DNA of 64,000 nt from Lacticaseibacillus zhaodongensis (GCF_009687905.1 NZ_BLBG01000002.1:62001-126000); one strand, 5' to 3'. Counted from the stretch's first letter, positions 45,056 to 56,309 are shown. Program-made: numbers and translations. The notes: generated by a model from the sequence alone, not told the origin.

Positions 45056-45391
45056 GTGCGGACATTAGTGGAACAAATTCGACAGTTGCCAGTTGTGACA
45101 ACAATGTTGGACGCAGAGCAGGAACCAATCCGGGTCGAACACCGAACCGTTGCCGATGCCCTGTCTGGAGCAGGCTATTTGGTTGCAGAGGAAACTGTGG
45201 GGGATGATTCAACAGTAGTAAATGTTGTGATTATTGATCCGGAAGATGGTGATGCAATCGTTGCAGAGCTTGGCACTGATCTTCAGGAAGCGATCGTCAC
45301 TCTCGCGGAAGAATTTGCGAACAGTGATTCATTACGCGAACCTGGCAGTGCAGATGGTTACGGATGGTATCACGAATTGGAAACAAAATAA
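45056..45391 (+). CDS. Small acidic protein, paralogue of 48041
   Basis: 111 residues, GTG start 5 bp after GGAGGGA. Pattern QIRQLPVVTTMLDAEQEPIRVEHRTVADALSGAGYLVAEE, then VVIIDPEDGDAIVAELG and TLAEEFANSDSL. The paralogue at 48041 has the same block order. Strongly acidic, no spans or signal. Family unknown; could be a phage-defence or toxin-partner protein, but nothing shows it. Confidence 0.7.
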   Translation: MRTLVEQIRQLPVVTTMLDAEQEPIRVEHRTVADALSGAGYLVAEETVGDDSTVVNVVIIDPEDGDAIVAELGTDLQEAIVTLAEEFANSDSLREPGSADGYGWYHELETK

Positions 45392-45610
45392 CCCCGGTTA
45401 GGGCTTACCGTTATTTAAGACACATCGTCCTTTAATTTTGCCGCACATGGTCAGCATAGAGCTGCCAGGCGTTAAGAGGCTATTACCCATCTATGATCCC
45501 GTTACAGCCAAATATAGATTAGTATTCGATTGCAAAACGCTGAGCTTTCAGGTAAGCTAATCTTTATTAAAGTTGTTGTTGCGATGGTTCTTGAGTAAAG
45601 GAGATTGCGT

Positions 45611-47281
45611 ATGACGGTTAAAGGGAATGTTTTGCCCCGGCATCAGTTACGGAAGGTTGCCGCAGTTTTCTCTGTTGGTGTGGTTGTCAGCTTGCTGGCT
45701 GCTTGTGGGAATAGTGCTACGAAGACCAAAAAGCAGGAGAACATCGCTGTATCCATTAATAGTCAGATTATGTCGATGGACCCAGTTCACGCGACAGACA
45801 TGACCAGCGTCGAGGTCTTGAACAACTCTGAAGAAGGTCTGGTTACGTCTGGTAAGAACAGTAAGGTTACACCAGGAATTGCCAAAACTTTCAAGGTGTC
45901 TAAAGATGGCCTGACCTACACGTATAATTTGCGGCACGGTGCAAAATGGAATGACGGCAAGGAAGTAACTGCCCAAGATTTTGTCTACTCTTGGCGGCGT
46001 GCGGTTGATCCAGCAACTAAGTCTGAGGACGCGTACATGTTCTCTGGGATTAAGAACGCTGATGCAATTAGTGCAGGCAAGAAGGCTGTGGGCACCCTTG
46101 GCATTAAAGCCAAGGGCAAGTACCATTTGACCGTTACTCTGGATCGACCAATCTCGTACTTTAACAAGTTGATCGCCAACGCGTGCTTCATGCCCCAAGA
46201 AAAGTCAGCTGTTGATAAATACGGGAAGAAGTATGGTACTGCGTCCGATAAGGTTGCTTATAATGGGCCGTTCAAGCTGACCAAGTGGGATGGTACCGAC
46301 AACACTTGGAAACTGGTTAAGAACAATAACTACTGGAACAAGAAGAATATTCACTTACACTCAGTGAAATACCAGGTAGTTACCGAAGCCGCAACAGGAC
46401 TGAATCTGTTTGAATCAGGGCAGTTGGATCAGGTGACGTTAACTGGGACCCAAGTTGCAAACGAGAAGAGTAACAAGAGTTTCAAATTGGTCCAAGGTGG
46501 CGCTTCGTACTATGCACAACTGAACCTCGCGAAGACGTCTAACCCAACATTGAAAAAAGCATTGAACAACAAGGATATTCGCCAAGCGCTTTCGCTGGCC
46601 CTGAACCGGAAAGAGCTAGCGAATAACGTGCTCGCTGATGGTTCAACGGTCAGCACCGGCTTAGTTGCACCCGGGATTGCTAAGGATCCGAAGACTGGTG
46701 AAGATTTTGCTAAGGCGGCAGCAGTTCCTAGCGTCACCAAGCAAGACAAGCAAAAGGCTAAGTCACTGTGGAGTGCTGGTTTAAAACAGATTGGTGCTTC
46801 AACCGTCAGCATGAGCCTATTGTCATCCGATACGGACGCTGCAAAGTCGATTTCAGAGTTCTTACAGGGTCAGTGGCAGAGTGCATTACCTGGGCTAAAG
46901 GTTCAGATTAAGACGATGCCGGCCAGCGCCCGGATTAAGAACATGATGAGCGGCGACTTCGATGTTGTCGTCGGCGGATGGAATCCAGAATATGCTGACC
47001 CAGCCACCTACCTGAACATGTTCGTAACTGGGAACACCTACAACTTTGGTGGCTACAGCAACCCTGAGTTTGATAAGCAAATGAAAATTGTGAACACGAC
47101 CGCTAACGCGAACAAACGCTGGGCGGCAATGGTTAAGGCCCAGAAGTTATTGACCACCGAAGAGGGCGTCATTCCTCTGTACAAGGCTAACAACGCGTAC
47201 CTGCGTAATACCAAAATTAAAGGCATGATCCAGAACATTGCCGGTCGTAACCCTGGCTGGCGTGGTGTCTATTTAAAGTAA
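45611..47281 (+). CDS. oppA: OppA-like peptide-binding lipoprotein (SBP family 5)
   Basis: 556 residues. Signal peptide with lipobox SLLAACGN (Cys about 31). SBP_bac_5 landmarks: SMDPVHATDMTSVEVLNNSEEGLV, YTYNLRHGAKWNDGKEVTAQDFVYSWRRAVDP and NGPFKLTKWDG. It binds oligopeptides outside the cell for an ABC transporter; no permease or ATPase gene is adjacent, so it would serve a transporter coded elsewhere. ATG 45611 follows AAAGGAG; a TTG two codons earlier is less likely. Confidence 0.94.
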   Translation: MTVKGNVLPRHQLRKVAAVFSVGVVVSLLAACGNSATKTKKQENIAVSINSQIMSMDPVHATDMTSVEVLNNSEEGLVTSGKNSKVTPGIAKTFKVSKDGLTYTYNLRHGAKWNDGKEVTAQDFVYSWRRAVDPATKSEDAYMFSGIKNADAISAGKKAVGTLGIKAKGKYHLTVTLDRPISYFNKLIANACFMPQEKSAVDKYGKKYGTASDKVAYNGPFKLTKWDGTDNTWKLVKNNNYWNKKNIHLHSVKYQVVTEAATGLNLFESGQLDQVTLTGTQVANEKSNKSFKLVQGGASYYAQLNLAKTSNPTLKKALNNKDIRQALSLALNRKELANNVLADGSTVSTGLVAPGIAKDPKTGEDFAKAAAVPSVTKQDKQKAKSLWSAGLKQIGASTVSMSLLSSDTDAAKSISEFLQGQWQSALPGLKVQIKTMPASARIKNMMSGDFDVVVGGWNPEYADPATYLNMFVTGNTYNFGGYSNPEFDKQMKIVNTTANANKRWAAMVKAQKLLTTEEGVIPLYKANNAYLRNTKIKGMIQNIAGRNPGWRGVYLK

Positions 47282-47292
47282 CACAATGATGC

Positions 47293-47336
47293 AAACGGGC
47301 CCTCAAGTAGAATTCTTGAGGACCCGTTTGTGTTGT
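47293..47336 (+). terminator. Terminator after oppA
   Basis: AAACGGGCCCTCAAG pairs with CTTGAGGACCCGTTT, followed by GTGTTGTTT. Confidence 0.75.
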
Positions 47337-47919
47337 TTATAAGAGTTGGGCTTTATAATGTAAGTGGCCAGCTGTAGATCAGAAAACAGTACAGAAATAA
47401 AATAGCTCCCCGATAAATTGCTGTAAGACCGTTGTGCGTCTAGATGGCATTTATCGTAAGCCTGCTGCAGCAGCCGCGTCCACAGCCTGTTTGGTTGGTA
47501 CAAGCGTTTGAAGTCGGCATCGGTGTCAACGTCTTCTATCTTGGATTTTGTCGCGCGCAACGACTTTCAAAGCTGTACGTGGGTTAGCGGCAGGTTGTAA
47601 GTGAATTTTGTCAGCTCAACGACCGCACCAGTCCGGGACGCACCGGCAAAACAGTGCACGGCTAGGTCATGGCCGTCAGCGATTGCCTGCTCAATGAATT
47701 TAACGATTCGGGTTGCACCTTCAGCAGTTAACAGTGCGGCGGGTTGACCTGGAATTGACTCGTTGATGTCGTCCGCGTGTATTGGCGGTCCCGGGCGATT
47801 TCATCGTTATCAGCAGGGTGATCAAAGTCGCCGCGGATAATGATGACGTCAGTTAGTCGGTGGACAGGAGTGAACAGTTTGTAACTTGCGAGACTCAAAC
47901 TATAAACGTGTGTTTGCAT
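47303..47919 (-). pseudogene. Dual-specificity/tyrosine phosphatase-like gene, broken
   Basis: Reverse strand starts MQTHVYSLSLASYKLFTPVHRLTDVIIIRGDFDHP, leaves frame near 47780, and in the new frame has DINESIPGQPAALLTAEGA then VHCFAGASRTGAVVEL, the HCxxGxSR phosphatase loop. That frame meets a TGA at about 47567 and remains open beyond (RATKSKIEDVDTDADFKRLYQPN, to 47303). At least two disabling changes are needed, so it is a decayed gene. Its 3' end overlaps the oppA terminator. Confidence 0.7.
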
Positions 47920-48040
47920 GCAATCTCCTTCAATCCTTGTTGACGAAATGACAACTTCTTAAAGCGCTTAATCACTTGGAGCAATAAGTAGAATTTGCAA
48001 GCCAAAGCCAGATTTATTTTTGAACTAAATGAGGATGATT

Positions 48041-48376
48041 ATGGAAAAATTATTACAACAAATTCGGGCGTTGCCAGTCGCAACAATAATTTTGGACGCA
48101 GAGCAGAAGCCAATTCGGGTTGAACGGCAGACCGCGGCGGACGCACTTGCTGGTGCTGGATACCGAATTGCGGAAGTATCTGCCGAGGGTGATGCGGAGA
48201 CAACAGTTGTGGCAATTGTTGACCCAGAGGATGATGACAGCATTGTTGCGGAGCTGGGAGATAATCTGCAGGCGGCAATTGCCACACTCACGGAGGAGTT
48301 CGCTGACAGTGAATCACTGTCTGAAGCAGGGGCCCTGACCATGAAGGCTGGCGACACGTTCTACACGTGTAGTTAG
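48041..48376 (+). CDS. Small acidic protein, paralogue of 45056
   Basis: 111 residues, ATG 6 bp after GAGG. LLQQIRALPVATIILDAEQKPIRVERQTAADALAGAGYRIAEVS, VVAIVDPEDDDSIVAELGD and TLTEEFADSESLSE follow the paralogue at 45056 block by block; the last 15 residues differ. The two copies flank oppA and the phosphatase pseudogene, suggesting a local duplication. Function unknown. Confidence 0.7.
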   Translation: MEKLLQQIRALPVATIILDAEQKPIRVERQTAADALAGAGYRIAEVSAEGDAETTVVAIVDPEDDDSIVAELGDNLQAAIATLTEEFADSESLSEAGALTMKAGDTFYTCS

Positions 48377-48522
48377 CAATCTAAGCAAACGTGTTGAGTA
48401 CAGATTGTGAATCGATATGTGAGCGCCAGGAACCTCGCCAGGCTAGACAGATACTAGTCTTTTGCAAACATGCCGTTTTTGACATATGATGTTCTTAAAC
48501 GACGAGAGGACGAATACATAAT

Positions 48523-49086
48523 ATGAACTATGGATTACTGACCTTAACGTTCCTTAGCGTCAACCTGGATTTCTTCTTCATGCTGATTTTTCTGCTGAAA
48601 AAATACCACTTGCCGAGCGTAATTATCGGTTACTTACTGGGCAACATCTTATTATTGGTCTTGAGTTACGCTATGGGTAGAGTGCTGAATGTATTCTTGC
48701 CGGAGTGGGTGCTTGGCGCGCTGGGCGTATTGCCAATCTACCTTGCGCTGCACGACGACGATGACACGGCCGCCGTCAAGCAGCACCGCTCGGAACCACT
48801 CAGCGTGTGTGTGACCTACCTATCCGTGTGCGCCGGCTGCAACCTCTCGATCTTCCTGCCGGTGTTAGCGGGGGAGACACCGCCACATTTTGTGCTGGCA
48901 TTGTTGTTTATCGCGGCGCTGACGGTGCTTGTGGTTCTGTTGATCAAGCTGATTGCTGCGGTGCCATTGGTCACGCAGTTGATGGCGCGTTTCGGTGAGC
49001 GGTTGATGAAACTTTGCTACGTGCTGGTCGGCTGCTACGTCTTCTGGGACAGTGGGCTGATCAGCCACCTGCTTGGCTTAATGTAA
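48523..49086 (+). CDS. cadD: CadD-family cadmium resistance transporter
   Basis: 187 residues with six spans. FLSVNLDFFFMLIFLL and YLLGNILLLVLSY in the N-terminal half, then VTYLSVCAGCNLSIFLPVLAG with a CxxC-like pair in a span, as in CadD proteins. Likely exports Cd2+ or another divalent ion. Followed after 11 bp by an ArsR regulator, the usual cadDX order. Confidence 0.88.
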   Translation: MNYGLLTLTFLSVNLDFFFMLIFLLKKYHLPSVIIGYLLGNILLLVLSYAMGRVLNVFLPEWVLGALGVLPIYLALHDDDDTAAVKQHRSEPLSVCVTYLSVCAGCNLSIFLPVLAGETPPHFVLALLFIAALTVLVVLLIKLIAAVPLVTQLMARFGERLMKLCYVLVGCYVFWDSGLISHLLGLM

Positions 49087-49097
49087 AGGAGCTTAAT

Positions 49098-49427
49098 ATG
49101 GAATACGATGATGCTCTGCTGGCGGAGGCGGGTCGCATATACAAGGTGCTGGCGAATCCGAAGCGGCTCAAAATTCTGCTCTATCTGGAAAATAATCCTG
49201 CCAATGTTTCTACGATTATGGCCAGTGTTGGGTTACCCCAGCCACTGGTCTCGCACCAACTGGCCATTTTGCACGAGTACCAGCTCGTCAGCAAGCGTAA
49301 ACAGGGCACATTCGTGTACTACGAGCTCGACGACCCGCACATCCTCGAAATCGTGACCGCAACACTCGGCCACGTCGCCCACGAAATCAAGGGCGAACCG
49401 CACCCTCACGGCAATGGCCCTGAATAA
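49098..49427 (+). CDS. ArsR-family metal-responsive repressor (CadX/CadC-like)
   Basis: 109 residues; ATG follows AAGGAG. HTH (VLANPKRLKILLYLENNPANVSTIMASVGLPQPLVSHQLAILHEYQLV). Lacks the N-terminal cysteines of CadC; a His-rich C-terminus (HVAHEIKGEPHPHGNG) may bind metal. Same transcript as cadD, so it probably controls it. Confidence 0.9.
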   Translation: MEYDDALLAEAGRIYKVLANPKRLKILLYLENNPANVSTIMASVGLPQPLVSHQLAILHEYQLVSKRKQGTFVYYELDDPHILEIVTATLGHVAHEIKGEPHPHGNGPE

Positions 49428-49437
49428 TTGCAAAAAA

Positions 49438-49487
49438 CGAGCAGCTAGTCTGGAGTAATAATTCCAGATCAGCTGCTCGTTTTGTTT
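49438..49487. terminator. Bidirectional terminator
   Basis: ACGAGCAGCT..TCTGGA and TCCAGA..AGCTGCTCGT arms with AAAA/TTTT flanks, between the ArsR gene and the convergent ABC-F gene. Confidence 0.9.
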
Positions 49488-49499
49488 TACATATCTAGC

Positions 49500-51440
49500 T
49501 TACTTGTGTGCGTTCTCGAACTCCTCAACCTGTTCGCTGGCATCGGCCCAGATGTCTTCCTGCTCGCTGATCTGTTCAGTGAGGCTGTCGACATCCTTTT
49601 GCATATCCTGCAGCTTGAGGGCGCTGGCGGCGTTCTCGGGCTTGGCCATCTCGGCTTCGATGGCTTCCTTCTTGGCGGTGAGCTCATCGATCTGCTTCTC
49701 CGCGTCATCAGCGGCACGTTGCAACTTGCGCAGGGCGCGCTGGTCTTCCTTGGATGCTTGGTAAGCCTGGTTGGCGGCGCTTGGAGCGGCCTTTTGCTTG
49801 CTGCCATCTTCGGCGACCGTTTCGGCCGGAGCAATCTTTTCTTGGTAGTAGTCCCAGTTACCGAGGTAGGTGGTGCTGCCGGTCGGCGCGATGGCGATCA
49901 GGCGCTGGGCGAGGCTGTTGATGAAGTACCGGTCATGGGAAACGAAGATGACGGTGCCTTCGTATTCCTCCAGGGCACTCTCGAGGACTTCCTTGCTGTT
50001 GATGTCCAAGTGGTTGGTTGGTTCGTCCAGAATCAGGAAGTTGTCGTGATCCATGGCGAGTTTTGTCAGCAGGAGCCGCGCCTTTTGCCCCCCGGACAGG
50101 GAGGAGACGAGCTTGTCGACGTCATCCGCTCCGAGCAGGAAGGTCGCCAGGGCGCTGCGGACCTCGCGTTCGGGTACGGTCGGGTGCTCGTTCCAGACTT
50201 CATCCAGCACCGTGTTCTTCGGGTTCAGCTGGGCTTGGTCTTGGTCGTAGTAACCGGGGTCGACGTTGGCCCCGAACTTGGCTTCACCCTTCAGGAAGGG
50301 GATGCGGCCGAGGACACTCTTGAGCAGGGTGGACTTGCCGACCCCGTTTGGCCCAACGATAGCGACGCGCTCGCCCTTACGGATTTCAAAATCAATGGGG
50401 CCAGACATCGGCTGATCCTTCTCATAGCCGATGGTGGCGTCCTTGACGGTCAGAACCACGTTGCCGCTGGTCTTGGCCGGGGTGAAGTGGAAGTGGGCGC
50501 TGCTGTCACCAGACGGCTTCGTCAGGCGGACCATCTTCTCGAGTTGCTTGCGCCGGCTCTGCGCCATTTTGGTAGTGCTGGCCCGGACCAGATTCTTGTC
50601 GATGTATTCCTGCAGCTTGGCGATTTCTTCCTGCTGCTTGTTGTAAGCCTTCCACGCCTGCTCCAGGTTGGCGGCGCGCTGCTTGCGGTATTCGGTGTAG
50701 TTACCGTGGTAGTGGGTGGCGCCGGTGGGGCTGAGCTCGTAGATTTCCTTGACGGAGTGGTCGAGGAAGTACTGGTCATGGCTGACAATGAGGATGGCAC
50801 CAGGGTAGGCGCGCAGGTAATTTTCCAGCCAGCCGAGTGTGTCGATGTCCAGGTGGTTCGTGGGTTCATCGAGGATGATCAGGTCGTGCTTCGCCAGCAG
50901 CATTTTGGCCAGGGCCAGGCGGCTGCGTTCACCACCGGAGAGGGTGGAGATGCGGTCGTGGTAGCGTTCTGGCGGGAAGTTGAAGCCGGCCAGCACGTTG
51001 CGGATCTCGGCCTCGTAGCCGTAGCCGCCCTCTTCGCGGAATTGGTGGCTCAGGTTGTCGTAACGCTTCAGGACGTCCTGGTAGCGCTCGTCGTCCTGCA
51101 AAATTGCTGGGTCCGCCAGCTGGGCTTCCAGCTCGTGCACCTGTTTTTCCATCGCGCGCAGCTCCTTGAAGCCGTCCAGCATCTCGGCGTAGATTTCCTT
51201 GTCGGAATCTAAGCCAGAATTTTGCGCCAGATAGCCGATGGAGATGTTCTTCTTGACGCTGAGGGACCCGTAATCGGGCTCCGCGTCGCCGTTCAGAATT
51301 TCAAGGAGGGTGGTTTTCCCGATCCCGTTCGGGCCGACCAGACCGACCCGGCCGCCTTCTTGAATCTGTAAGTTAATGTTAGTAAACAGGTCAACACCGT
51401 CGAAGGAGCGCCCGATGCCCTGTGCCTGAAGTAGAATCAC
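49500..51440 (-). CDS. ydiF: ABC-F family ATPase (YdiF-like)
   Basis: 646 residues. Two ABC domains: Walker A GPNGIGKTTLLE and GPNGVGKSTLLK, signatures LSGGERSRLALAKML and LSGGQKARLLLTKLA, Walker B LIILDEPTNHLD and LILDEPTNHLD. The P-site linker lies between and a coiled-coil C-terminal tail (about 560-646). No membrane spans: a soluble translation factor that acts on stalled ribosomes. The GTG at 51440 stands 8 bp after GGAGG. Position just before rex follows Bacillus ydiF-rex order, although it is divergent here. Confidence 0.94.
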   Translation of the reverse strand: MILLQAQGIGRSFDGVDLFTNINLQIQEGGRVGLVGPNGIGKTTLLEILNGDAEPDYGSLSVKKNISIGYLAQNSGLDSDKEIYAEMLDGFKELRAMEKQVHELEAQLADPAILQDDERYQDVLKRYDNLSHQFREEGGYGYEAEIRNVLAGFNFPPERYHDRISTLSGGERSRLALAKMLLAKHDLIILDEPTNHLDIDTLGWLENYLRAYPGAILIVSHDQYFLDHSVKEIYELSPTGATHYHGNYTEYRKQRAANLEQAWKAYNKQQEEIAKLQEYIDKNLVRASTTKMAQSRRKQLEKMVRLTKPSGDSSAHFHFTPAKTSGNVVLTVKDATIGYEKDQPMSGPIDFEIRKGERVAIVGPNGVGKSTLLKSVLGRIPFLKGEAKFGANVDPGYYDQDQAQLNPKNTVLDEVWNEHPTVPEREVRSALATFLLGADDVDKLVSSLSGGQKARLLLTKLAMDHDNFLILDEPTNHLDINSKEVLESALEEYEGTVIFVSHDRYFINSLAQRLIAIAPTGSTTYLGNWDYYQEKIAPAETVAEDGSKQKAAPSAANQAYQASKEDQRALRKLQRAADDAEKQIDELTAKKEAIEAEMAKPENAASALKLQDMQKDVDSLTEQISEQEDIWADASEQVEEFENAHK

Positions 51441-51727
51441 TGTGTGTTTCCTCCCTGAAAATATCTTGCTACTAATATAACACATTCGTCTTGCGACTAA
51501 GTGAAGCGATTCATCTCACAAAGTTTTGGCGATTATACAGAGATGTTCGGGTTTTATCAGTATGAATCGCTTAATTCGTTCTCTTTTGGGGATATTATTC
51601 AAAAAAATGTAAAAAGAACCTCTGTAATCCTACTGCAAGCGCTTGTATTTGTGAATTTGCACGTATACCATTAGGGTGAGTTCCAGCAGAGCAGGATACT
51701 AGTGATTCAGTGAACGGAGGCGTAGTG

Positions 51728-52381
51728 ATGACGAGTTCAGTAATTCCTAAAGCCACAGCGAAAAGGTTACCCCTGTATTACCGTTATTTGCAGTTTCTCG
51801 CGGATTCTGGCACCGAGCGGATTTCTTCAACCGAGTTAGCTGCAGCAGTGAAGGTCGATTCGGCAACTATCCGGCGCGACTTTTCCTATTTTGGCGCGTT
51901 AGGCAAGCGTGGTTATGGCTATGATGTCACGGCGCTTGTGACATTCTTCCGCAAAATCCTGAATCAAGACCGCCTGACCAACGTGGCGCTGGTCGGCGTA
52001 GGCAACATGGGGCAGGCGCTCTTGCACTACAATTTTCGCCAGAGTAATAATATTCGCATCAGCGCCGCCTTCGATAATAATGAAGAGATTGCCGGAACGA
52101 TTAAGTCTGGCGTGCCGGTCTACCCAATGTCGCAACTGGTGCAGCAGTTAGGCGATCAGCAGATCAAAATCGCCATTTTGACCGTGACCGATGACGCCGC
52201 CCAGGAAATCAGTGACGAGCTCATTGAAGCAGGAGTGCGGGGCATCATGAACTTTACGCCGGTCCGCATCACCGTGCCGAGCACCGTGCGTGTCCAGAAC
52301 GTGGACCTTGCCACCGAGCTGCAGACTCTGATTTACTTCCTTGATAACTACGGGAAGAACCAGAGTAAGCCCGCTAGCTAA
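51728..52381 (+). CDS. rex: Redox-sensing repressor Rex
   Basis: 217 residues. N-terminal winged helix ([33 protein letters not shown]) and Rossmann domain ([14 protein letters not shown], GxGxxG for NAD(H)); C-terminal swapped helix. Represses fermentation and NADH-oxidising genes until NADH rises. ATG 51728 is 7 bp after GGAGG; the frame is open upstream but lacks a better start. Confidence 0.95.
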   Translation: MTSSVIPKATAKRLPLYYRYLQFLADSGTERISSTELAAAVKVDSATIRRDFSYFGALGKRGYGYDVTALVTFFRKILNQDRLTNVALVGVGNMGQALLHYNFRQSNNIRISAAFDNNEEIAGTIKSGVPVYPMSQLVQQLGDQQIKIAILTVTDDAAQEISDELIEAGVRGIMNFTPVRITVPSTVRVQNVDLATELQTLIYFLDNYGKNQSKPAS

Positions 52382-52617
52382 AGATTATTATGACAATCGG
52401 GCCCCCTGCACGTGTGCGGAGGGCTTATATTTTGCTATGCATTCCAAGTGCTTGTGCAGTCGCATGCCTATTAATTGTTGGAAGTGCTACTATGTGCGTA
52501 CGGGCAGTTGGCCTTGAAATGAGAATGGTGCTGATGTCAGCAAGGGCGATGCTAAGACACGGTCCACCTGCCTGATTAGTTGAATATTCGGCACGCATTT
52601 GAAGGGAGCGTTTATTT

Positions 52618-53265
52618 ATGATTAACAAGAAATTTACTTTAGCAGCTGTTGCGGCGGCTGCAATTGCTGCAGCCCCTGTTGCTGCACCAGTGATTGGCGC
52701 AGTTGCACCGGTTTTTGCTGCTACATCCACTAGCAACAGTTATACGGCTGATCGCAATAGCACAGAAATTGTGGTTAAGGACGTCTTCACTGCGGGCAGT
52801 AAGGGCGCACCAGTTTACAGTTCCCCAGCCGCAACCAAACCAACTAGTCGCGTTTTGGCAGCTGGTACGAAGTGGAAGTCCGTGGGTCAGCTTGATAACG
52901 GAATTTTGTGGTATGACCTAGGTAATCACGAATGGGTTCGCGGTCTGGACGGTGCTGCTTTTGATAGTGCTGCAACTAAGGACACTACTTCAAAGATTGG
53001 TATCGGTACGATTAACTACAACAAGAATTATGGCATCCAGGTTTGGACCAAAGATGGCAAGACGGTTAAATTCAATAAGACCGATGCTGACTCTTGGAAC
53101 AAGAAACACCCTAATACCAAAGTTAAGGTTGGCGACCCCAAGAAGCTGCCTGGTCAAACTTCATGGCGGGTCTTCAATGACACGTATAAGGCCAACGGGA
53201 CAACGTACTACAACCTTGGTGGGAATCAATACATCGATGCGAGTTATGTCATTCTGAAGAAGTAG
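52618..53265 (+). CDS. Secreted SLAP-domain protein
   Basis: 215 residues with signal peptide (to about residue 36, AVAPVFAAT). Two SLAP-type repeats: about 50-105 (TKWKSVGQLDNGILWYDLGNHEWV) and 125-213 (GTINYNKNYGIQVW, TSWRVFNDTYKANGTTYYNLGGNQYIDASYVILKK). The second is closely related to the last repeat of the 18841 protein. It would bind the cell wall non-covalently. Placed between rex and groES, where Bacillus has tat and other genes, so it seems an insertion into a conserved neighbourhood. Own terminator. Confidence 0.85.
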   Translation: MINKKFTLAAVAAAAIAAAPVAAPVIGAVAPVFAATSTSNSYTADRNSTEIVVKDVFTAGSKGAPVYSSPAATKPTSRVLAAGTKWKSVGQLDNGILWYDLGNHEWVRGLDGAAFDSAATKDTTSKIGIGTINYNKNYGIQVWTKDGKTVKFNKTDADSWNKKHPNTKVKVGDPKKLPGQTSWRVFNDTYKANGTTYYNLGGNQYIDASYVILKK

Positions 53266-53310
53266 CTGCAAGCGACTTGGTGTGTAATCATCGCCTAGTG
53301 TGAACTTGTT

Positions 53311-53345
53311 AAGCAATCAGCTTTCCGGGCTGATTGCTTTTTGTT
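53311..53345 (+). terminator. Terminator after the SLAP gene
   Basis: AAGCAATCAG pairs with CTGATTGCTTT followed by TTG. Confidence 0.85.
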
Positions 53346-53481
53346 TACGATCCTTGCCCAGACGTAAATTTGACCCAAGCCAAGAAAAATTTGCACTCTC
53401 GATAATAGTCTGCTAACGTCACAAATGCTGTAACCACGGCGTTTGTGGCGTTTTTCGTGCAAAAAAGTCAGAATTTAGTGC

Positions 53482-53546
53482 TTGCATTTCTACAGGCAGG
53501 TGTTATAGTAACAATTGTGTTAGCACTTAGTAATTAAGAGTGCTAA
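53482..53546 (+). promoter_or_regulatory. groESL promoter with CIRCE operator (HrcA)
   Basis: TTGCAT (53482-53487), 16 bp, TATAGT (53504-53509). CIRCE arms TTAGCACTT (53520-53528) and GAGTGCTAA (53538-53546) with the standard 9-bp spacer and one mismatch, indicating HrcA repression. Confidence 0.92.
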
Positions 53547-53585
53547 ATCTAAACTATAAAACTTATCTTGCATGGAGGGATTGTC

Positions 53586-53870
53586 TTGCTAAAACCATTA
53601 GGAGATCGTGTCATTGTCAGCGTCGCTGAGGAAAAGGAACAAACCGTTGGCGGTATTGTACTTGCCAGCAACGCAAAGGAAAAGCCACAGACCGCTGAAG
53701 TAGTTGCAGTTGGTGAAGGCGAATTAGGCAAAGACGGTAAGCGTCTGCCAATGTCCGTTGCTAAGGGCGACGAAGTAATGTTTGATAAGTACGCCGGCTC
53801 AGAAGTTAAGTACGAAGGCAAGAAGTACCTGATTCTCCATGATAAAGACATCATGGCAATCGTTAAGTAA
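53586..53870 (+). CDS. groS: Co-chaperonin GroES
   Basis: 94 residues: [28 protein letters not shown]..., with the mobile loop and the C-terminal [19 protein letters not shown]. The start is a TTG 8 bp after GGAGGG; frames further upstream would cover the RBS. Lid for the GroEL chamber. Shares the CIRCE promoter with groEL. Confidence 0.97.
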   Translation: MLKPLGDRVIVSVAEEKEQTVGGIVLASNAKEKPQTAEVVAVGEGELGKDGKRLPMSVAKGDEVMFDKYAGSEVKYEGKKYLILHDKDIMAIVK

Positions 53871-53894
53871 TTTAAATTCTAAAACTTGAGGTGA

Positions 53895-55535
<1,641 letters not shown>

Positions 55536-55568
55536 TTTCCACCTCACAAAAGTTTTAGAATCAGATCC

Positions 55569-55606
55569 AAGAAACAGCCGGCCGCAAATGGACGGCTGTT
55601 TCTTTG
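55569..55606 (+). terminator. Terminator after groEL
   Basis: AAGAAACAGCCG / CGGCTGTTTCTT arms followed by TGTGCTT. Confidence 0.85.
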
Positions 55607-55736
55607 TGCTTGCAAACAAATTTTAGTTCGCTGGGGTGCTACGCAAACTCGGGTGTGCATTCCGGCGTCAATTACTGTAGAATAGTAACTTAACTATTAA
55701 TAAATGATTTTTAAAAAGAACTAGGAGTTGATGTGC

Positions 55737-56309
55737 GTGAAACTGACAGTATTTTGCGGATCAAGATTTGGCAAACGTAAGGGCTATGAGCAGGTTGCCA
55801 ATGCTTTGGGCTGGTACATGGGCCGGAATAATATTGATCTGATCTACGGTGGCTCACAGTCTGGCATCATGGGTACTATCAGCGGCGCCGTTCTTGCTGC
55901 GGGCGGGAAGGTCACGGGCATTTACCCTGAAGGTATTTTCGACAACGAGTTGCCACGCTATGATGCAACTGAGAATATCGTGACGAAGGATATGGACGAG
56001 CGGAAGCGACTCCTCATGTCCGAGCCTGATGCAATCATGGTTTTCCCTGGTGGCTTAGGCACACTGGAGGAGATTTCCCAGGCACTGTCCTGGATGGCAA
56101 TCGGCCTGCTGCCAATGAAACCAATTGGTATCTTCAACATGAATCACTACTACGACTCCTTCATTGATATGCTGAATGAGTTCGTGGACGAAGAGTTTGC
56201 CGACTCCAAGGTAATGGACGAGCTGTTCGTTTCGGACAACTTCGAGACCTTGTTAACGGAAATGGCGGCTAACATCAGCACGCCTGATGAGCTTGAGGCG
56301 GCCAACTAA
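55737..56309 (+). CDS. LOG-family protein (TIGR00730)
   Basis: 190 residues from GTG (MKLTVFCGS...), 9 bp after AGGAG; a nearer ATG at 55731 lies too close to the RBS. Motifs GGSQSGIMG and PGGLGTLEE (catalytic Arg/Glu loop) define the LOG phosphoribohydrolases that split nucleoside 5'-monophosphates to base and ribose phosphate. Single gene. Confidence 0.9.
   Translation: MKLTVFCGSRFGKRKGYEQVANALGWYMGRNNIDLIYGGSQSGIMGTISGAVLAAGGKVTGIYPEGIFDNELPRYDATENIVTKDMDERKRLLMSEPDAIMVFPGGLGTLEEISQALSWMAIGLLPMKPIGIFNMNHYYDSFIDMLNEFVDEEFADSKVMDELFVSDNFETLLTEMAANISTPDELEAAN

Noticed and set aside
49482-51212. 576-codon forward open frame
   Set aside because: It lies antisense to the ABC-F gene, which has all ATPase motifs; the frame is a by-product of GC-rich codon use.
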